Below are positions 36,712-41,290 of a DNA stretch of 41,290 bases, in pieces. The position numbers and the translations under genes are program-made. Origin of the DNA: Fulvimarina sp. (lineage in GTDB: Bacteria > Pseudomonadota > Alphaproteobacteria > Rhizobiales > Rhizobiaceae); the NCBI GenBank assembly GCA_002700095.1, contig PACL01000081.1:1-41290 (forward strand), read 5' to 3'. How positions within the stretch are numbered: the stretch's first letter is position 1; each line of letters opens with the position of its first letter. Below the pieces are notes generated by a model. It was not told the DNA's origin. It saw only the letters and a list, made by a program, of their open reading frames with translations, and ran no database searches.

Positions 36712-36956
36712 CGGATGGTTTACTCTGATGGCCGACACTGTTCCTTCCGGCCGCAGGATGTTCGGCCGCGGGCGCAGCGGCCGGTTCGCCGCGAGACGGT
36801 TCGTCTCGCTCCGGGTTGGCAACTGCGATGAACCGATGCCATCCTGCGACCTGAACGAAGGCACGTGCAGCATTCGGCATCAGGCGAGAAGTGTCCCGCG
36901 CCTTGCGCGACGCGGGTTACGTTCCGGTGCCGAAGACGGCCCGATGCGGAGAACGA

Positions 36957-37679
36957 ATGAGCGTTGTGGCTGATCCACGGTTCGGTTCTTCCGGCCTCCG
37001 CAAGGAGCCGGAGAGGAAGCGCGCGCCGGGCCCGCGGTTTCGCTTGCGCAAGCGGCTTGCCTTCCTGCTCTTGGCCGCCGGCGTCTCCGGCTACCTGCTC
37101 GGAGGGTTCTGGCGGTTCACCGAGGAGGTGGACCGGCTGGCCAATCTGGCGCCGGACCCGGATGCGGATGCCATCGTCGTCCTCACCGGCGGCGCGATGC
37201 GGATTGACTATGGGCTCGACCTCTTGCGCAGCGGGCATGGTCGGCGGCTGTTGATCAGCGGTGTCCACCCTGGCACCAGCGCCTCGACGCTCGCCCGCCT
37301 GTCCGGCACCGACAAGGCCTGGTTCGACTGCTGCGTCGACATCGATTACGTCGCCGCCGACACGATCGGCAACGCGGCGATGGCCGGGCGCTGGGCCGAA
37401 AAGCGCGGCTACCGCGATCTCATCCTCGTCACCAGCGACTATCACATGCCCCGCTCGATGGTGGAGTTCGACCGGATTCCGGGGATCCGCTCGATCACTC
37501 CCGTCGCGGTTCGGCGCGCTGACCTGTGGGGCCGCGAGAGCCTGCCGACGAGTTCTGGGCTGCGGCTGCTGATCACCGAATACGGCAAGCTGATCGCCAC
37601 CCGCATGCGAGGCGTCTTCGGGTTGGCGCAGCAGGAGCCGGAGGCTGCAGCGACCGTCGCCAGCCTCGACAGGGGCTGA
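36957..37679 (+). CDS. YdcF family protein (DUF218)
   Basis: A 240-residue protein with one N-terminal membrane helix (LAFLLLAAGVSGYLLGGF) and a DUF218 domain. ADAIVVLTGGAMRIDYGLDL, TIGNAAMAGRWAEKRGYRDL and ILVTSDYHMPRSM are the conserved blocks. In E. coli the related SanA/YdcF/ElyC proteins act in envelope or peptidoglycan precursor processes; the exact role here is unknown. The ATG at 36957 has GGAG six bases upstream. It is close to ftsEX and plsC on the same strand, which fits an envelope role. Confidence 0.88.
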   Translation: MSVVADPRFGSSGLRKEPERKRAPGPRFRLRKRLAFLLLAAGVSGYLLGGFWRFTEEVDRLANLAPDPDADAIVVLTGGAMRIDYGLDLLRSGHGRRLLISGVHPGTSASTLARLSGTDKAWFDCCVDIDYVAADTIGNAAMAGRWAEKRGYRDLILVTSDYHMPRSMVEFDRIPGIRSITPVAVRRADLWGRESLPTSSGLRLLITEYGKLIATRMRGVFGLAQQEPEAAATVASLDRG

Positions 37680-37814
37680 GGGCGAGCTGAGTCCGGCGCC
37701 GAAGCTCGCGCCATCGAGAAGAGGCCGTCCCAGCCTTTGCTTCGCGGCCTTCGGAGACTAAGAACGCCTCGAACGCGCCGTACGGGCGCTAGCTCGCCGG
37801 GAACCATTCTGCCC

Positions 37815-38627
37815 ATGACGCTCCTGCGTTCGATCGCCTTCAACATCCTCTTCTACGGCAATCTCACCGTCCAGCTGCTGTTCTGGTCGCCGGTCTTCTT
37901 CTTCGTGCGGGAAGAGACCGGCTGGTGGATCGTGCGCAACTGGGCGCGCTCGGGTCTGTGGCTGCTCGACCACGTCGCCGGTGCGCGCTCGCATCTCTCC
38001 GGCCTCGAGCATCTTCCGGCGGGTGGAGCAATCATCGCCTCCAAGCATCAGTCGGTCTGGGAGATCCTCGCCCTCCTCGTCGTCGTCGACCGGCCGACCT
38101 TCATCCTCAAAAAGGAGCTCATGAACATCCCGCTGTTTGGCAGCTTTGCCCGGCGGATGAAGATGATTCCGGTCGACCGAGCGAGGCGTGGCGGCGCCGT
38201 CGCCCAGATGATGGAAGCCGCGAGCGTGGCGGTCGAAGAGGGCCGTCGCATCATCATCTTTCCCGAAGGCACGAGGACGGCGCCGGGCGCGGAAGTGGAA
38301 TACCGGCAGGGCGTCTTCCGGCTCTACGAGGGCCTCGGCCTCCCGGTGGTGCCGGTAGCGGTGGATTCGGGGCTTTTGTGGCCGCGCAACAGCTTCATCA
38401 AGCGAGCCGGCACGATCCATGGGGAGTTTCTTGCCGTCATCGAGCCGGGGCTCGACCGGCAGCATTTCATCGCGGCCCTGCGCGGCGCCATCGAGACCCG
38501 CTCGCGCGAGCTGTTGCTGGCCGCCGGATGGGGCGGGGACGACGGCTTCGACGGATCGGGGCAGGGCGGTTCGCGCCGGCCCGGCGCCGCGGGCGGGACC
38601 CCTCAGAGCCGCGAGACGACGTCCTGA
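37815..38627 (+). CDS. plsC: 1-acyl-sn-glycerol-3-phosphate acyltransferase
   Basis: A 270-residue membrane-bound acyltransferase that makes phosphatidic acid. N-terminal hydrophobic helices are followed by the acyltransferase motif at H78 (ASKHQSVWEI); the fifth residue after the histidine is glutamate (E83) instead of the usual aspartate, a common variant in alphaproteobacteria. Other motifs are PVDRARRGGA and FPEGTR (149-154). The C-terminal 30 residues are glycine-rich and low-complexity. The end overlaps the convergent ChaC-like gene by 25 bases. An in-frame longer start at 37737 has no ribosome site; the ATG at 37815 begins the conserved part. Confidence 0.92.
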   Translation: MTLLRSIAFNILFYGNLTVQLLFWSPVFFFVREETGWWIVRNWARSGLWLLDHVAGARSHLSGLEHLPAGGAIIASKHQSVWEILALLVVVDRPTFILKKELMNIPLFGSFARRMKMIPVDRARRGGAVAQMMEAASVAVEEGRRIIIFPEGTRTAPGAEVEYRQGVFRLYEGLGLPVVPVAVDSGLLWPRNSFIKRAGTIHGEFLAVIEPGLDRQHFIAALRGAIETRSRELLLAAGWGGDDGFDGSGQGGSRRPGAAGGTPQSRETTS

Positions 38628-39115
38628 AGCCAGCGATCCTTCAGCCCCATGGCCGCGATGTGCTCGTGGGCGCTCTTCACATAGTCGACATTGGGGCCGG
38701 ACTGGCCGTGGCCGTTGCTGACGATGCGGGCGGCCTGCGCTGCGTCGACCTTGCCGGCATACTGGGCGTGGCCGCGATCGACGATGTAGGTGACCGCCCG
38801 GATCTGCCGGCCATCCGCCATCCGCACCGGCAGCACCGCCTCGCGATAGACATTGGTGACAAGTTCGCGGGCCCGCAGGTAGTTGAGGGTCTTCTGGCGC
38901 AGCCTTCCATCGACGCGGAAAGCCATGCCGACGCAAGAACCGCCACGATCGAGGCCGAAGACGAGGCCGGGGCGCTCGGGCGTGCCCCGATGCACGTAGG
39001 AATGGACGCAGAGGGAGCGATGGTAGCCGGCAAGCCTTGCTTTTGCGCGCTCCACATAGTCAAAACCGGGTCGCCAGATCAGCGAACCGTAACCGAATAC
39101 CCAGAAATCTTCCAT
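38603..39115 (-). CDS. Gamma-glutamylcyclotransferase (ChaC-like)
   Basis: A 170-residue ChaC-family enzyme. The start is the ATG at 39115, giving the N-terminal motif WVFGYGSLIWRPGF. This binds the gamma-glutamyl group, and the family normally releases 5-oxoproline from glutathione. SYVHRGTPERPGLVFGLD and YREAVLPV match the family, and the glutamate in YREAV is a good candidate for the catalytic acid. The size is that of a single-domain ChaC. The end overlaps plsC by 25 bases in the opposite direction. Function toward glutathione is known for the family and assumed here. Confidence 0.9.
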   Translation of the reverse strand: MEDFWVFGYGSLIWRPGFDYVERAKARLAGYHRSLCVHSYVHRGTPERPGLVFGLDRGGSCVGMAFRVDGRLRQKTLNYLRARELVTNVYREAVLPVRMADGRQIRAVTYIVDRGHAQYAGKVDAAQAARIVSNGHGQSGPNVDYVKSAHEHIAAMGLKDRWLQDVVSRL

Positions 39116-39178
39116 TGCCTCGCATCGCCCTCGCATCTTGCGTCCGGCAGTCCAGGCTCCGTTTAAGAGGATAACGGG

Positions 39179-40201
39179 ATGGCCCCGTCAAGCGACAGTC
39201 CCTCGGCGGCTCGCCGTGCTCTGCTCTGGGTGATCGTGGTCGCGCTGGGCCTGATGGCGGCGATCAGCGGCGCCTGGTTCTACCTCGCCGGCCGCCTCGA
39301 CGACGAGCTGAGCCGTGGCATCGCTGCAGCGCGCAGCCGCGGCACCGAGATCGAATGCCCGAATCGCGACGTCTTCGGCTTCCCGTTCCGCATCGGCTTT
39401 CGTTGCGATGCCCTCTCGATCGTGCGTAACGATGATCGACCCGTGCGGATCTCGGCGGGCGCGGTGCGGACCGCGGCGCAGATCTACCGGCCGAATCGTA
39501 TCGTCGGCGAGCTCGACGGACCGATGCGCGTCTCCGCACCACAGTTGCCGCCGCTCGACATCCGCTGGACGCTGGGCCAGGCCTCGGCGACCTTCTGGAG
39601 CGAGGGGCTCGATCACTTCGCGTTGGTGACGGACGATCCCAAGGTCGCCCTCGTCGAGCCGTCCAATGGCAGTACCCAGGTGGTCGAGGCCAGCCACAGC
39701 GAAGCCCACGCCCGCCGCCGGGACGGCAATCTCGACATCTTCACCCTGATGAATGGCGGACGGCTGACCTTCGCCGGTGCGCCGGACCTGCCGCCGCTGG
39801 ATGCCAGCACCGATCTCACCATCGGCGGTGCCGGCGACTGGCTGTCGGGCGCGGCGCGCGGCCTGACCGGTCGCGAGCTCTTCGCCGGACGGCAGATCTC
39901 GCTGCGCTCCCTGCTTCTGGAGATGGGAGAGGCGAATGCCGAACTCAGCGGCGACTTCTCTTTCGACGACGAGGGACAGGTGTCGGGCAAGTTCCAGCTG
40001 GCGATCGCCGAACCGAAGGAGATCGCGCGGCTGGTCACCACCGTCGCGCCGAACCTGAAGGACATCGCCGCCGGGATCGCCTCGGCCCTGCCGATGGCGG
40101 GGCGGCAGGCCGATGGCCGGACCTCCATCGAGCTGAGGGTCCGGAACGGCGTCGTGGCGGTGGGCATCTTTCCGATCGGCAAGCTGCCGTCCCTGCGCTG
40201 A
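39179..40201 (+). CDS. DUF2125 family protein
   Basis: A 340-residue protein with one N-terminal membrane helix (LLWVIVVALGLMAAISGAWF) and a large periplasmic part. The start matches DUF2125: RSRGTEIECPNRDVFGFPFR with the conserved cysteine in EIEC, followed by IGFRCDALSI. These proteins are found mainly in alphaproteobacteria and have no established function; the region after the helix is beta-rich, like AsmA-type lipid-transfer or envelope proteins, as judged by eye. The ATG at 39179 begins the conserved region. It is convergent with rpoH, with a shared terminator between. Confidence 0.85.
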   Translation: MAPSSDSPSAARRALLWVIVVALGLMAAISGAWFYLAGRLDDELSRGIAAARSRGTEIECPNRDVFGFPFRIGFRCDALSIVRNDDRPVRISAGAVRTAAQIYRPNRIVGELDGPMRVSAPQLPPLDIRWTLGQASATFWSEGLDHFALVTDDPKVALVEPSNGSTQVVEASHSEAHARRRDGNLDIFTLMNGGRLTFAGAPDLPPLDASTDLTIGGAGDWLSGAARGLTGRELFAGRQISLRSLLLEMGEANAELSGDFSFDDEGQVSGKFQLAIAEPKEIARLVTTVAPNLKDIAAGIASALPMAGRQADGRTSIELRVRNGVVAVGIFPIGKLPSLR

Positions 40202-40267
40202 CGCGCACAGGGTCGCCCCGCAGTCGATTCCGCGGCCCGGCCAAGGGCGAGGCTGCACCCGGACATG

Positions 40268-40293
40268 CAAAAGCCGGGGCGCTGGCCCCGGCT
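40268..40293 (-). terminator. Terminator of rpoH
   Basis: AGCCGGGGC (40272-40280) and GCCCCGGCT (40285-40293) pair around a four-base loop. Read on the minus strand the stem is followed by TTT, 51 bases after the rpoH stop. It lies between two convergent genes and may serve both. Confidence 0.8.
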
Positions 40294-40343
40294 CCATCAT
40301 CCATCTCGTATCGATGCCTGCCGTAGCGCTTCGGCCCGACGGC

Positions 40344-41246
40344 TCAGGCGCTGACTGGCGTCAGCGCCTCGTTGGCGGCTGCCGCCTTGTCGCGGACGGC
40401 CTTCTGGACCTTCTCGAAGGCCCGCACCTCGATCTGGCGCACGCGCTCGCGGGAGATGTCGAACTCGCCCGACAGCGCCTCGAGGGTCAGCGGCTCCTCG
40501 GCGAGGCGCCGGGCCTCGAAGATCCGCCGCTCCCGGTCGTTGAGGACGCCCATCGCCGAGCGCAGCATGCCGCGGCGCTGGTCGTACTCGTCCTGGCGGA
40601 CGAGCACCTCTTCCTGGGATTCCGAATCGTCGACCAGCCAGTCCTGCCACTCGCCCGATTCGCCCTCGGTTGCCCGGATCGGCGCATTCAGCGAGGAGTC
40701 GCCGGACAGCCGGCGGTTCATCGAGATGACCTCCTCGGCCGACACGCCGAGCTTCGTCGCAATCTGGTCCACCTGGTCGGGCTTCAGGTCGCCCTCGTCG
40801 AGCGCCTGGATCTTGCTCTTCATCTTGCGCAGGTTGAAGAACAGCCGTTTCTGGTTGGCCGTCGTTCCCATCTTCACCAGGCTCCAGGAGCGCAGGATGT
40901 ATTCCTGGATCGACGCCTTGATCCACCACATCGCATAGGTCGCCAGCCGGAAGCCCCGCTCGGGATCGAAGCGCTTCACCGCCTGCATCAAGCCGACATT
41001 GCCCTCGGAGATGACTTCGCCGATCGGCAGTCCGTAGCCGCGGTAACCCATTGCGATCTTGGCAACGAGCCTTAGATGGCTGGTGACAAGCTTGTGCGCC
41101 GCCTGCCGGTCGTCATGTTCGGCATAGCGCTTCGCGAGCATGTATTCCTGCTGCGGCTCCAGCATCGGGAACCGCCTGATCTCTTCGAGGTAGCGGGTCA
41201 GTCCGCCGTCGCCCGACGAGATGGTCGGAAGATTCATCTGGGCCAT
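40344..41246 (-). CDS. rpoH: RNA polymerase sigma factor RpoH (sigma-32)
   Basis: A 300-residue heat-shock sigma factor. Region 1.2/2.1 begins LTRYLEEIRRFPMLEPQQEY. Region 2 contains VTSHLRLVAKIAMGYRGYG and the -10 recognition stretch FRLATYAMWWIKASIQEYIL. The RpoH box QKRLFFNLR (132-140) is diagnostic. Region 4.2 ends with DISRERVRQIEVRAFEKVQ. The ATG at 41246 has GGAGGG upstream. Alphaproteobacteria often have more than one RpoH; which paralogue this is cannot be told from this window. The promoter lies at the window's edge. Confidence 0.96.
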   Translation of the reverse strand: MAQMNLPTISSGDGGLTRYLEEIRRFPMLEPQQEYMLAKRYAEHDDRQAAHKLVTSHLRLVAKIAMGYRGYGLPIGEVISEGNVGLMQAVKRFDPERGFRLATYAMWWIKASIQEYILRSWSLVKMGTTANQKRLFFNLRKMKSKIQALDEGDLKPDQVDQIATKLGVSAEEVISMNRRLSGDSSLNAPIRATEGESGEWQDWLVDDSESQEEVLVRQDEYDQRRGMLRSAMGVLNDRERRIFEARRLAEEPLTLEALSGEFDISRERVRQIEVRAFEKVQKAVRDKAAAANEALTPVSA

Positions 41247-41290
41247 ACACGCCCTCCATCGCTAGAATTCGGCCGCTTCAAACAGAAGCC

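Noticed and set aside
36712..36956. Small plus-strand frame of 81 codons between ftsX and the YdcF gene
   Set aside because: Arginine-rich, no ribosome site and overlapping the YdcF start in another frame; looks like non-coding DNA.

Overview
The window is GC-rich chromosomal DNA from an alphaproteobacterium, most likely of the order Hyphomicrobiales (Rhizobiales). The evidence is a SciP-type cell-cycle regulator, an alphaproteobacterial RpoH, an ornithine decarboxylase with a long structured leader, a divergent FtsEX pair, DUF2125 and DUF1007 proteins, and rhizobial-style palindromic intergenic repeats. The genus cannot be fixed from sequence alone. No rRNA, tRNA, CRISPR array, transposase or prophage was found. 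The content is mostly chromosomal housekeeping genes mixed with transport operons.

Layout. 1-3512: end of an oligopeptide/dipeptide-type ABC operon (binding-protein tail, two permeases) followed by a PuuB/OrdL-like FAD oxidase. 3608-4485: decayed remnant of a cytochrome c oxidase subunit I region, then gene-free DNA. 4486-5900: a Nudix hydrolase and a frameshifted unknown gene. 6048-9450: GNAT acetyltransferase and ornithine decarboxylase (minus strand) behind a folded 5' leader, divergent from a LysR regulator. 9728-10922: DM13 protein and an L,D-transpeptidase. 10975-13756: vanadium-dependent haloperoxidase and a small membrane partner. 14081-15912: DUF1007 plus NicO-type nickel/cobalt transporter. 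15946-16704: PuuD-like class I amidotransferase. 16921-19717: two paralogous Tat-exported TRAP binding proteins with no membrane subunits in the window. 20128-26123: a complete dipeptide-type ABC operon on the minus strand, carrying two copies of a palindromic repeat. 26282-29912: oligoendopeptidase F and a sigma-54 response regulator. 30078-32307: Gfo/Idh/MocA oxidoreductase and MnmA. 32613-36711: SciP, a CpdR-like receiver, Hpt, a membrane-anchored DUF protein and FtsEX. 36957-41246: YdcF/DUF218, PlsC, a ChaC-like gamma-glutamylcyclotransferase, DUF2125 and RpoH.

The most unusual object is in the second ABC operon. The DppC-like permease and the DppD-like ATPase are read as one uninterrupted 741-residue frame, and the joining linker is the translation of a palindromic repeat. 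A second copy of the same repeat family lies between the binding-protein and DppB genes of that operon. Other points of interest are the ornithine decarboxylase leader, the haloperoxidase pair, a single-base frameshift in a T run at 5750-5754, the cytochrome oxidase relic, and a possible CcrM/CtrA-type control region before sciP.

Several genes suggest polyamine or peptide use (PuuB-like oxidase, ornithine decarboxylase, PuuD-like hydrolase, two peptide-type ABC systems, PepF). They are in separate transcription units, so this is a theme and not a demonstrated pathway.
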